Assembly (NCBI GenBank): GCA_958439205.1
Contig: OY288189.1
Location: 1,255,001-1,319,000 of the forward strand
Origin: an uncultured Allorhizobium sp.
GTDB lineage: Bacteria; Pseudomonadota; Alphaproteobacteria; Rhizobiales; Rhizobiaceae
Length of the DNA: 64,000 nucleotides
Direction of reading: 5' to 3'
Under the pieces are notes generated by a model. It was not told the origin of the DNA. It saw only the letters and a program-made list of their open reading frames with translations, and searched no databases. Position numbers and translations under genes: made by a program. Positions within the stretch are counted from its first letter, which is position 1, and every line of letters begins with the position of its first letter. Below, piece after piece: positions 56,103 to 64,000 of this stretch.

Positions 56103-57131
56103 TCAGATCTCTTCCATCATCGCCCGCTCGACGTTGGTCTGGCGGTATTGCGATGGCGGTCGCCCATAGCGATTGATGAACAGCTGACGCATGTTCGTCT
56201 GACTTCCGAGCCCGGCTAGACGGGCGATGTCCTTTATCTTTCGCTCCCCGGCCACCAGCATTTCACAGGCATAGCGCAGCCTGACCGACAATACGAATTC
56301 GCCGATCGTCTGTCCGGTTTTCTGCTTGAAAGCGCGCGAGAGGGTTTTCTCGCTCATCGCGACCATGTCTGCCAGCTTGCCGACACTGAGATCCGCGGAC
56401 GGGTTGGCCGTGACCCATTCCTGCAGGCGTTCGATGGGGCTTCCGGTGTCGAGGCTGGGCAGACGTCTGGCGCGTGTTCCGTAGCGCATATCCGCGTCTG
56501 CGAGGCGTGAACCAAAGCGACGGGCAACCTCTTTCGCGATATCGCGCCCCAGATCTTCCTCGATCAGGGCAAGTGCAAGCGCCAGCCCGGCGGTGGCGCC
56601 TCGCGCGCTCCAGATCTTGCCGCTCTTGTGCAGATCGGAATGCGGCTCGACGATCGTCTGTGAGCAAAGTGTGGCGAGCCGCTGCTGGACGTCGCCACTG
56701 GCGACAACCGTATGCCCACGCGTCATCCCGGCCGCAGCGGCAAACAACACTCCATTGCCGAAGGTGGCGAGCCGCCGGACCTTGGGCGTGCTCTTGGCAA
56801 TGAATTCGATGATGCGGAGATCATGATCCTGCAGCGTGACAGGAGATCCATCCGGCACGATGAGTGAATCAACCTCCGGTGGTGCGTTCGTCAAGTTGTG
56901 TACGGCACTCAGGTGGATCCAGTGTTCATCCGGCTGGAGCGCCTGATAGCCGGCGGCACATGTTGTCAGAGCGTAGGAGCGGTTTCCGGACAGCTCGCTG
57001 GCATAGCGGAAGCTCTCCACGACAGAAGCAATTTCCAACATTCCGCAATTGCTGCGTAGCACAATCATGATTACGCGTGTCATTCCAACCAACCTCAGAT
57101 TCTGCAGATCCTGGTAAAGGAAATTGAACAA
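56103..57131 (-). CDS. GlxA-family AraC-type transcriptional regulator
   Basis: The 342-residue protein has an N-terminal DJ-1/PfpI-like amidase-fold domain (about 1-190, with EEDLGRDIAKEVARRFG at its end) and a C-terminal AraC double HTH (LSVGKLADMVAMSEKTLSRAFKQKTG and IKDIARLAGLGSQTNMRQLFINRYGRPPSQYR). The usual catalytic Cys context is not obvious, as is common in GlxA-type sensors. The effector is unknown. It faces away from the GH5 gene. Confidence 0.9.
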   Translation of the reverse strand: MFNFLYQDLQNLRLVGMTRVIMIVLRSNCGMLEIASVVESFRYASELSGNRSYALTTCAAGYQALQPDEHWIHLSAVHNLTNAPPEVDSLIVPDGSPVTLQDHDLRIIEFIAKSTPKVRRLATFGNGVLFAAAAGMTRGHTVVASGDVQQRLATLCSQTIVEPHSDLHKSGKIWSARGATAGLALALALIEEDLGRDIAKEVARRFGSRLADADMRYGTRARRLPSLDTGSPIERLQEWVTANPSADLSVGKLADMVAMSEKTLSRAFKQKTGQTIGEFVLSVRLRYACEMLVAGERKIKDIARLAGLGSQTNMRQLFINRYGRPPSQYRQTNVERAMMEEI

Positions 57132-57601
57132 CCAAGCTTAGTTATGCATAAAAAACGAGCAGCTCATGTTCATAAAACAGTCATGTTGTCTCAGAATCAG
57201 GTATGGAGAAAACATTACATCTGCAATGTTCGATAGTCTCGATAGTAATCAGTAGGACGCAATACTAATCGAATTTTGTACAGCTAATAGGACAATACAA
57301 AATAAAAATCCCATCCTTTTTTGGGTATTTATTTGGCCATTTTGACTAAAATTTTATGTTGCAGCGCAACTATTTCGACATTCTCCGACAGGATTCGGAC
57401 AACCCACCGCCAGAGCTGAATGGAGCACTTCACATTCTCATCGAGCCGCTCCTAAGGTTAAACAGAGATTAACTTCAGGTGTCCCCCGACCTGTCTGGTG
57501 CCGTGCCTTTCGTGCAATCCCAAGATGCATGAGAATGTGCGCCTATACTCAGGGGTACCCGATAGGCAATCGACGATCGAACTCATGAGGAGTCCAAAAT
57601 C
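57132..57601. promoter_or_regulatory. AT-rich upstream region of second bcs operon
   Basis: About 470 bases with no supported gene. The part at 57190-57370 is strikingly AT-rich for this genome. It holds promoters for the AraC gene (minus) and for the bcs operon (plus). GAGGAG at 57585-57590 is the ribosome site of the GTG start at 57602. A long minus-strand frame entering from 59815 is a coding shadow. Confidence 0.5.
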
Positions 57602-59833
57602 GTGCGAGATATCATTCGCTATGCTGCCTGGCTGGCCATCGTTGTGGCGATGTTCCTGCTGATCGCGCAGCCCGTCGGGCATTCCGCCCGTTTCAACCTT
57701 TCGGTCATCGTCATCGCGATCCTGGCGGTCATCATGCTCTTGAAGCTCGATGGCTTCTGGCGCCACGTTTTCCTCGCCTTGGCGAGCGTCGTGATCCTGC
57801 AATATGCCTATTGGCGCACGACGAGCACGCTGCCGCCGCTTGAGGATCTTTATTCCTTCATCCCGGGCATCATTCTCTATGCCGCCGAGATGTATTGCAT
57901 CCTGATGCTCGGCATCAGCCTCTTCGTCGTTGCCGATCCCATCGAGCGCCCACGGGCTCCGGAACTCGACGAGGATGAAAGCCCGACCGTCGACGTGTTT
58001 ATCCCGACATACAACGAAGACAGGGAGATCCTGGCGCTGACGGTCGCAGCGGCCAAGGCCATGGATTATCCATCGGAAAAGTTCACCGTCTACCTGCTCG
58101 ATGACGGCGGTACCGACCAGAAGCGTAACAGCGATGACCCGGTGTCGGCGGCCAAGGCCAGGGAACGCGCAGCGATCCTCAAGGACCTCTGCAGCGATCT
58201 CGGCGCTGTCTATATGACCCGCGCGGAGAACGTGCACGCCAAGGCCGGCAACCTGAACGCCGCCCTCTGGCGCACCCAGGCGGATCTGGTCGTCGTGTTC
58301 GATGCCGACCATGCGCCGGAACGCAACTTCCTGCGCGAAACCGTCGGCTACTTCTCGGAAGACGAACGTCTCTTCCTCGTGCAGACCCCCCACTTCTTCT
58401 CGAATCCGGATCCGATCGAGCGCAACCTCGGCACTTTCGGCCGCATGCCGTCGGAAAACGAGATGTTCTATGGCAAGATCCAGAAGGGTCTGGACCGCTG
58501 GAACGCCTCGTTCTTCTGCGGTTCGGCGGCCGTCCTGCGCCGTGAGGCGCTCGAAGAGGTCGGCGGCTTCTCGGGGATCACGATCACCGAGGACTGCGAA
58601 ACGGCGCTCGAGCTCCATGCCCGCGGCTGGAACAGCCTTTACATCGACAAGCCTCTTATTTCCGGCCTTCAGCCCGAAACCTTCGCCAGCTTTGTCGGTC
58701 AGCGCTCGCGCTGGTGCCAGGGCATGGTCCAGATCCTGATGCTGAAGAACCCGCTGTTCAAGCGCGGCCTCTCTCTTCCTCAGCGCCTGAGCTACATCTC
58801 CAGCTCGCTCTTCTGGTTCTTCCCCTTCGTTCGCTCGGTCTTCTTCGTCGCTCCACTGCTCTTCATCCTGTTCGACATGAAGATCTTCGTGGCGTCCTTC
58901 GAGGACTTCTTCGCCTACACGGTCATGTATCTGATCGTGGGCGAGATGGTGCGCACCTATCTCTATGGCAGCGTGCGCTGGCCTTGGATCTCCGAGCTCT
59001 ACGAATATGTGCAGTCGGTCTATCTGCTCCAGGCCATCGTCAGCGTGCTGCTCAAGCCGAAAAGCCCAACCTTCAAGGTGACCGACAAGGGTGTCTCGCT
59101 GAAGCAGGACCGACTCTCGGAACTCTCGCTGCCCTACTTCATCATCTTCGGCATACTCAGCTTCACCCTGTTCGTTGCAGCATACCGCTACAACACCGAA
59201 CCCGAGATCTCGAGCCTTCTCCTGATCGTCGGTGCCTGGAACTGGATGAACCTTATGATCGCGGGCTGCGCCCTCGGCGTCGTCACCGAACGCAGCCAGG
59301 ACCTTGCCGGTGTCGAACTGCCGCTTCGCACCACCGTCGAACTGCAATTCGGTGAAACCGTCCTGCGGGGCGCCGTCACCGAAGCCTCTGCCAGGGGCGC
59401 CAAGCTGATCCCGGCACAGGGTTCGTCCCGCATGCTGCGCAAGGGCGAGTATGGCCGGCTTCAGCTGCTGAGCGTGTCCTCGAACCTGCTCGTGACGTCG
59501 CTTCCGGTCAGCATCGTCGGTGGCTCGCCGGATGAAGATGGCGCGATTGCGCTGCGCTTCGATGCAGAGCCTCACCATTTCCCGATCATCGCAGAACTGC
59601 TGATGCATGACATGTCGGTGGTCCGTGAGCAGCGCGCGCTGCGTCAGCGGCCGAAGAGCATCATTGCCGGTAGCCTGCGCATCCTGCGGTGGGCGTTCAC
59701 CTGCCCACTCGCAGCAATCGGCGTCGCCCTTGGCGGCAAGCCGGATGACAAGGCGGAGCCGCAAAGACTGAAACCCCTTGCCGGCGCGGCCCTGGCTGCT
59801 GCCCCGGTCCGCCATAGGGAGGCCGGAGAATGA
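57602..59833 (+). CDS. bcsA: Second cellulose-synthase-like catalytic subunit, PilZ degenerate
   Basis: The 743-residue GT2 polymerase is a paralogue of the 32958-35228 protein. Catalytic motifs are intact: DDGG (167-170), FDADHA (233-238), TEDCE (329-333) and QRSRW (367-371). At the PilZ position it reads VVTERSQDLAGVELPLRTTVELQF and EASARGA, so the RxxxR and DxSxxG residues that hold c-di-GMP are gone. The product is thus likely a beta-glucan made without direct c-di-GMP activation, or under another control. It starts with GTG 57602 and overlaps bcsB by 4 bases. Confidence 0.92.
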   Translation: MRDIIRYAAWLAIVVAMFLLIAQPVGHSARFNLSVIVIAILAVIMLLKLDGFWRHVFLALASVVILQYAYWRTTSTLPPLEDLYSFIPGIILYAAEMYCILMLGISLFVVADPIERPRAPELDEDESPTVDVFIPTYNEDREILALTVAAAKAMDYPSEKFTVYLLDDGGTDQKRNSDDPVSAAKARERAAILKDLCSDLGAVYMTRAENVHAKAGNLNAALWRTQADLVVVFDADHAPERNFLRETVGYFSEDERLFLVQTPHFFSNPDPIERNLGTFGRMPSENEMFYGKIQKGLDRWNASFFCGSAAVLRREALEEVGGFSGITITEDCETALELHARGWNSLYIDKPLISGLQPETFASFVGQRSRWCQGMVQILMLKNPLFKRGLSLPQRLSYISSSLFWFFPFVRSVFFVAPLLFILFDMKIFVASFEDFFAYTVMYLIVGEMVRTYLYGSVRWPWISELYEYVQSVYLLQAIVSVLLKPKSPTFKVTDKGVSLKQDRLSELSLPYFIIFGILSFTLFVAAYRYNTEPEISSLLLIVGAWNWMNLMIAGCALGVVTERSQDLAGVELPLRTTVELQFGETVLRGAVTEASARGAKLIPAQGSSRMLRKGEYGRLQLLSVSSNLLVTSLPVSIVGGSPDEDGAIALRFDAEPHHFPIIAELLMHDMSVVREQRALRQRPKSIIAGSLRILRWAFTCPLAAIGVALGGKPDDKAEPQRLKPLAGAALAAAPVRHREAGE

Positions 59834-62148
59834 TCAGACAGCACCTCTCCTTGCTCGCTGCTGCAGGCCTGCTTCTCGCAGCCTCGCCATCGGCCGCCGC
59901 CACCTCGACCGGTTTCGTCCTTGCTCCGCAGGCGAAAGCCCAGACCGAGACCAAGGAATATTTCCAGGAAGAGAACCAGATCCGTCGTCTGATTGCAGAC
60001 AAGCGCGACCTGTTCTTCCCCGGAGAAGCCGCGAACCGGGAATATCCCTTCGTCGTTCTTCCCTCGGAAATGACGGGATCGGCGAAGCTCATCCTGACGA
60101 TGCAGACGGCGATCTCGGTGGCGCCTGAACGCTCTGCCATGCGCATCTTCGTCAACGACCGGGACATTGGCGCCGTCAATCTGAAGTCCGGCGATGCGCA
60201 TCAGGTCGAGTTGGAACTGCCGAAAGGCCTGCTCCAGCCGGGTTACAATGCCGTGACCATTCTGCTCGACCAGTCGCATCGCGTCGATTGCACCGTCGAG
60301 GCGACATATGAACTCTGGACCCAGATCGACCCGGCCCTGACCGGTTTCGTTTTCACCCGCAATGCCAAGGACGATCCGAGCGACGTCTCGACGCTCCTGG
60401 CCTATAGCCGTGATGTCAACGGTCATGCCGCGATCAATGGACTGATCCCGCGCGGAGCCGCAGGCGAGGACATCGACCGCACTTTCTCGGTCGTCCAGGC
60501 CCTGTCGATCCTCGGTCATTTCGACCGCCCTGTCGTGACTGTCGGCAATGAGATCGGATCCGGTCCCGGGATCGACCTGGTGGTCGGCACTTTCGGCACC
60601 GTCCGCGACCTTATCGGCGTGACACCGGAGCAGTCCGGCGTTCAGTTCGACATCGATCCTTCGAGCGGCAGAAGCCGAATGGTCGTTGCGGCACGCTCGG
60701 CGGATGAACTGGCAACCACGATCCGCGACTTCACCCTGCGCGCGCAGACCGAAGTCACCGATGGCTCACCACAGGGCAGGCGTGCGCTTGGCAACCGCCG
60801 AGGTCGCCTCCTGGAATCCGGCAGTTCAAACTCGCTTGCCGAACTGGGCTTCGTCTCGCGCCCCTTCGCCGGTCGTCATTTCGAGCAATCGATCTCGTTC
60901 AGCCTGCCGGCTGACTTTTACCCCGGAGACTATGGCGCGGCGAACTTGAAGCTCAACGCCGAATACGCAGCCGGCCTCTCGCCGACATCGCAGATGGTCG
61001 TGCGGGCAAACGGTGAGACCGTTGCCAATATCCGGCTGGGAGAAGCGCGCTCTGGCCGCATCGACGGTCAGGTGCTCCCGATCCCGCTTAACAAGCTGAG
61101 ACCCGGCTACAATGTCATCGAGTTCGAGGCGGAATTGTCCACGGCGTCCGACGCGGTCTGTGACCCGGCGACGCTGGGCAATTCCACGGCGCGCTTCTTC
61201 ATCAAGGGTGACAGCACGCTGAACATTCCGGCTTTTGCCCAGATTGGTCACGCGCCTGATCTCGCGGTCGTCTCGGCTGGCAAGGCCGGGTTCGGCAACG
61301 GTCGGGCCACGCCTTTGTATGTCGAAGGCATGGATGAAACCATGCTTGGAGCCGCTGCCAGCTTCCTGGCGAAGATGGCCTATGCCTCTCGCGAAGTAAG
61401 CCCGGTTTCGGTGAGTTCCGGCTGGCCGCTGGATCGTCAGGGTCCTCTTCTGGCCTTCGGGACTTTCTCGGGCTTCTCCGGACAGCTGAGATCCGATCTC
61501 GGCATCGACCTCAATCCTGTCGCCAGCGATATGGCCCTGTCTCTGGACGCGAACCAGATCCAACAGCCGGGCACCCCGGTGGAAGAGGCCGCACCGGCCC
61601 TCTCGGTCGATGGGTCGGCTGCACCGGCACAGGGCGAACGTCCGACATCGGTCGTCGCGCGTTTGCGGGAGGGCGTCCATAACCTCTATGACAGCCTTAC
61701 GGTGCGGGTCCGCATCCAGGCTGCGCAATTGGGACTGGTTGATGACCCTAATGTCCTGTCCGCCGATGGCGTCTATCAGGTGAGCGGCGAGGCCGACATG
61801 CTGGTGGCCCAACGCCTGGTCAACGAACGGGATGCATGGACGGTCGTGGCCGTTCGTGATCCTGCCATCCTGGACGAGGGTATGCGCAGCCTTGCTCAGA
61901 CAGATGTCTGGGGTCGTCTCGCAGGGTCCGTCAACGCCCTGAAACGCGACGGCACCCTGGTCGAGCGCAAGATGGCCGGCCATGAGCGTCTCTATGAGAC
62001 CAAGCCGCTCAGCTTGCAGAATGGCCGTCTCATCGTGGCGGGCTGGTTCTCGAACAATGCCCGGGAGTTCACCATCGCCCAGATCGTGGTGGCGATCCTT
62101 CTCGGTGCGGCAACCTTCGTGGTCCTGAGGCAGGGACGCAAATCGTGA
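59830..62148 (+). CDS. bcsB: Cellulose synthase regulatory subunit BcsB, second copy
   Basis: The 772-residue periplasmic protein has a signal peptide, HRVDCTVEATYELWTQIDPALTGFVF, FYPGDYGAANLKLNAEYAAG and a C-terminal membrane helix (about 745-765). It matches the first bcsB throughout and should be its functional partner for the second BcsA. It overlaps bcsA and bcsZ by 4 bases each. Confidence 0.92.
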   Translation: MIRQHLSLLAAAGLLLAASPSAAATSTGFVLAPQAKAQTETKEYFQEENQIRRLIADKRDLFFPGEAANREYPFVVLPSEMTGSAKLILTMQTAISVAPERSAMRIFVNDRDIGAVNLKSGDAHQVELELPKGLLQPGYNAVTILLDQSHRVDCTVEATYELWTQIDPALTGFVFTRNAKDDPSDVSTLLAYSRDVNGHAAINGLIPRGAAGEDIDRTFSVVQALSILGHFDRPVVTVGNEIGSGPGIDLVVGTFGTVRDLIGVTPEQSGVQFDIDPSSGRSRMVVAARSADELATTIRDFTLRAQTEVTDGSPQGRRALGNRRGRLLESGSSNSLAELGFVSRPFAGRHFEQSISFSLPADFYPGDYGAANLKLNAEYAAGLSPTSQMVVRANGETVANIRLGEARSGRIDGQVLPIPLNKLRPGYNVIEFEAELSTASDAVCDPATLGNSTARFFIKGDSTLNIPAFAQIGHAPDLAVVSAGKAGFGNGRATPLYVEGMDETMLGAAASFLAKMAYASREVSPVSVSSGWPLDRQGPLLAFGTFSGFSGQLRSDLGIDLNPVASDMALSLDANQIQQPGTPVEEAAPALSVDGSAAPAQGERPTSVVARLREGVHNLYDSLTVRVRIQAAQLGLVDDPNVLSADGVYQVSGEADMLVAQRLVNERDAWTVVAVRDPAILDEGMRSLAQTDVWGRLAGSVNALKRDGTLVERKMAGHERLYETKPLSLQNGRLIVAGWFSNNAREFTIAQIVVAILLGAATFVVLRQGRKS

Positions 62149-63233
62149 GGACCCGTCTTCTCATCCTGACATGTCTGCTGAGTGGCGCCCTGATCGCGGG
62201 CGCCACGACGGCGGCACTGTCACAGCAGGAGGACAACGTCGCGGCCGACATCACGGCCGGCGCATGGCTGGTCTACCGCCACAACTTCGTCACCGACGAA
62301 GGACGGGTGGTCGATAACCGGGCAGGCGGCATCAGCCACAGCGAGAGCCAGGGTTACGGCATGCTGATGGCAGAAGCAGCTGATGACCGCGACAGCTTCG
62401 ATCGGATCTGGGCCTGGACGAAGGGCAATCTTTTCGTCAGGGACGATGGGCTGGCGGCCTGGCGCTGGGATCCGAGCCAGACGCCGCCTATCACCGACCG
62501 CAACAATGCGACCGACGGTGACCTGCTGATCGCCTGGGCGCTGATGCGTGCCGGTCAGCGCTGGGACGAACCGGAACTGCAGCGTGAGGCCCGACGTCTT
62601 TCTGACGCCATTGTCGAGCGCGCAACCATCAAGACGGATCACGGCCTTGTCCTCCTGCCGGGTGTCCATGGCTTCGGTCCGAATGAACAAGCGGACGGAC
62701 CTGTCGTGAACATGGCCTACTGGATCTTCCCGGCGATTGTTGACCTCGGTCGTCTGTCGAACCGTTTTCCGTCAAAGGCCTTGATGGACAGCGGAGTGAC
62801 ACTGCTTCGCGACGCGCGCTTCGGACCTGCCCGGCTTCCCTCGGACTGGCTGTCCCTCTCCGACGACATGCCCCGACCGGCGAGCGGATACCCATCGCAA
62901 TTCGGTTATGACGCCATTCGTGTTCCGCTCTATCTCGCCTGGTATTCCCGGGACTATCCGGACATTCTCGAGATATTCGCATCCCATTGGAAACAGTTCG
63001 GGACCGCATCGATGTCCGTCGTCGAACTCGCGACGGCGACGCGGATCGCTCCCATGCCCGACCCCGGTTATCAGGCTGTGGCGGCACTCGTCGAATGCAG
63101 TCTGGGCAGGCGTCCCGACGTCGCTCTTCTCTCTGACTTCAGCTCCCAAGACTATTACCCCGCCACTCTCCATGTGCTGAGCCTCATGGCGATCGCTGAA
63201 AGGTACCCCACATGTTTGACCGACTTCCCCTGA
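62145..63233 (+). CDS. bcsZ: Periplasmic GH8 endoglucanase BcsZ
   Basis: The 362-residue protein has a signal peptide (about 1-28) and a GH8 barrel with the general acid Glu67 in SHSESQGYGM and Asp124 in NNATDGDLL. BcsZ trims the nascent glucan and is usual in bcs operons. It starts with GTG 62145 inside the bcsB stop. The stop at 63231-63233 lies 22 bases inside the next gene. Confidence 0.93.
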   Translation: MRTRLLILTCLLSGALIAGATTAALSQQEDNVAADITAGAWLVYRHNFVTDEGRVVDNRAGGISHSESQGYGMLMAEAADDRDSFDRIWAWTKGNLFVRDDGLAAWRWDPSQTPPITDRNNATDGDLLIAWALMRAGQRWDEPELQREARRLSDAIVERATIKTDHGLVLLPGVHGFGPNEQADGPVVNMAYWIFPAIVDLGRLSNRFPSKALMDSGVTLLRDARFGPARLPSDWLSLSDDMPRPASGYPSQFGYDAIRVPLYLAWYSRDYPDILEIFASHWKQFGTASMSVVELATATRIAPMPDPGYQAVAALVECSLGRRPDVALLSDFSSQDYYPATLHVLSLMAIAERYPTCLTDFP

Positions 63234-64000
63234 AGAAAGCTCTCCTCCTCGGCGCCTGCATCATTATTCCGATCAGCCAGGCCACGGGTGACGGCGTGAA
63301 CAATTACCCCGCCATGGGGGTCGTGATCCCAGGTGGAGCCCAGATGACGAATGTCTCGGCTCCGGCCACCGTGCAGCCTGCCATGCCGAACTTCGCCCCC
63401 TTCTCTGCAACCGCGGTCGCGCCCACCCTTCCGCCGGTCGTCCCGGCCACCGCGGCTGTGCCATCGGCTGTCGTGCCAAGCATGCCTGCACCGGCACAGG
63501 TCGTCCTGCCCGCGCCGATGCCAGAGGCCGTGAGCCCCGTCATGGCCGTTGCGCCTCAACCGGCCGCCCCGGTTATCCGGGACGTGGCCCCCGGGGAGAA
63601 CCCCTTCGGTCCGAGCACGACCACTTCCGCGCGGAGGCCGGCTGAGCAGCCTGCCGCAGCCAGCACACTGCAGCCCACCGCAAGCCCGGCACCCGTCGCT
63701 ACCCGTGACAGCGTCGAGATGCAGATCGCCAAACTCAGCCAGCAGACCGAAGAACCGAAGGCCTCTACCCTGTCGGAAGTCGATGAAACAGCCTTGCGCT
63801 ATTATGCGCAGACGCGCGACCTGAAGCGCCTTGGTGCCGAGTTGCGGCGCCTGAAGACCCTTTATCCCGACTGGGATGCGCCCGAGGATCTCTTCGATGC
63901 ACCGACGAACATCTCCGAACAGCCGCTCTGGGACATTTTCGGCAGCGGAGACTACGTGCGTGTTCGCACCGAAATTGCCAAGCTGCAGAGTGAAAACCCG
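63212..64000 (+). CDS. TPR-type cellulose synthesis protein, N-terminal part (runs past window end)
   Basis: An open frame of 263 codons starts at ATG 63212 and has no stop by 64000. After a signal peptide there is a Pro/Ala-rich linker of about 150 residues, then ALRYYAQTRDLKRLGAELRRLKTLYP, which aligns with the start of the TPR region of the 28617-30665 protein. It is the second operon's scaffold protein. Its length and repeat number cannot be seen. Confidence 0.85.
   Translation, partial: MFDRLPLKKALLLGACIIIPISQATGDGVNNYPAMGVVIPGGAQMTNVSAPATVQPAMPNFAPFSATAVAPTLPPVVPATAAVPSAVVPSMPAPAQVVLPAPMPEAVSPVMAVAPQPAAPVIRDVAPGENPFGPSTTTSARRPAEQPAAASTLQPTASPAPVATRDSVEMQIAKLSQQTEEPKASTLSEVDETALRYYAQTRDLKRLGAELRRLKTLYPDWDAPEDLFDAPTNISEQPLWDIFGSGDYVRVRTEIAKLQSENP

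Noticed and set aside
57458..59815. A 785-codon minus-strand open frame
   Set aside because: It is the shadow of the second bcsA, which has full catalytic motifs on the plus strand. The predicted product is low-complexity and charged.
27844..64000. The two bcs operons as an assembly duplication
   Set aside because: The proteins differ throughout, gene content differs (bcsN against bcsZ), and the PilZ residues diverge, so they are true paralogues.

Overview
The window looks like chromosome of a member of the Rhizobiaceae (Rhizobium/Agrobacterium group). The evidence is an alphaproteobacterial 23S-5S-tRNA-fMet operon end, rhizobial-type cellulose operons with bcsN, a sugar-acid locus built from LacI regulators plus TRAP and ABC transporters, and high-GC coding. 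The genus call is inferred from gene content and style, not from a search.

Layout. (1) 1-2219: 3' part of 23S rRNA, 5S rRNA and initiator tRNA-Met, with terminators. (2) 2155-27669: a roughly 25.5 kb segment bounded by an imperfect direct repeat of the 3' end of tRNA-fMet and its terminator. It reads as a genomic island. It holds a frameshifted AAA+/FtsH-like protease pseudogene, a surface polysaccharide (probably LPS O-antigen) cluster, a tRNA-Ser(CGA), and a tyrosine-recombinase gene interrupted by two in-frame stops. (3) 27844-35228 (minus): first cellulose synthase operon, bcsA-bcsB-TPR-bcsN, with no bcsZ. (4) 35687-38755: LysR regulator divergent from DsbA-like, metallo-beta-lactamase-fold and SnoaL-like genes. 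(5) 38888-54685: sugar-acid (gluconate/idonate-type) catabolism with three LacI regulators, one TRAP transporter, one ribose-type ABC transporter, five oxidoreductase or kinase genes, a lactonase and a GlcG-like protein. (6) 54896-57131: lone secreted GH5 glucanase and a GlxA-type AraC regulator. (7) 57602-64000: second cellulose-synthase-like operon, bcsA-bcsB-bcsZ-TPR, cut by the window end.

The polysaccharide cluster can be read as a pathway. A small initiating sugar-phosphate transferase, a membrane 4,6-dehydratase and a 4-reductase resemble the QuiNAc primer system. wecB/wecC would give UDP-ManNAcA. rmlA/rmlB/wecE would give dTDP-4-amino-4,6-dideoxyhexose, and a stand-alone formyltransferase could modify it. 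Two GT4 glycosyltransferases, a GT2, a GT-C-like membrane protein, two methyltransferases and a WbqC-like protein would assemble and decorate the chain, and Wzm/Wzt would export it. The precursor set matches the one used for enterobacterial common antigen, but in a rhizobial ABC-exported context.

The sugar-acid region appears to be one regulon. Near-identical LacI-type boxes (TGTTATCGATAACA and variants) lie before the TRAP operon, before a LacI gene, between the divergent idnO/gntK and dehydrogenase operons, and before the ABC operon. The two cellulose operons are diverged paralogues. The first BcsA keeps c-di-GMP-binding PilZ residues and the second has lost them.
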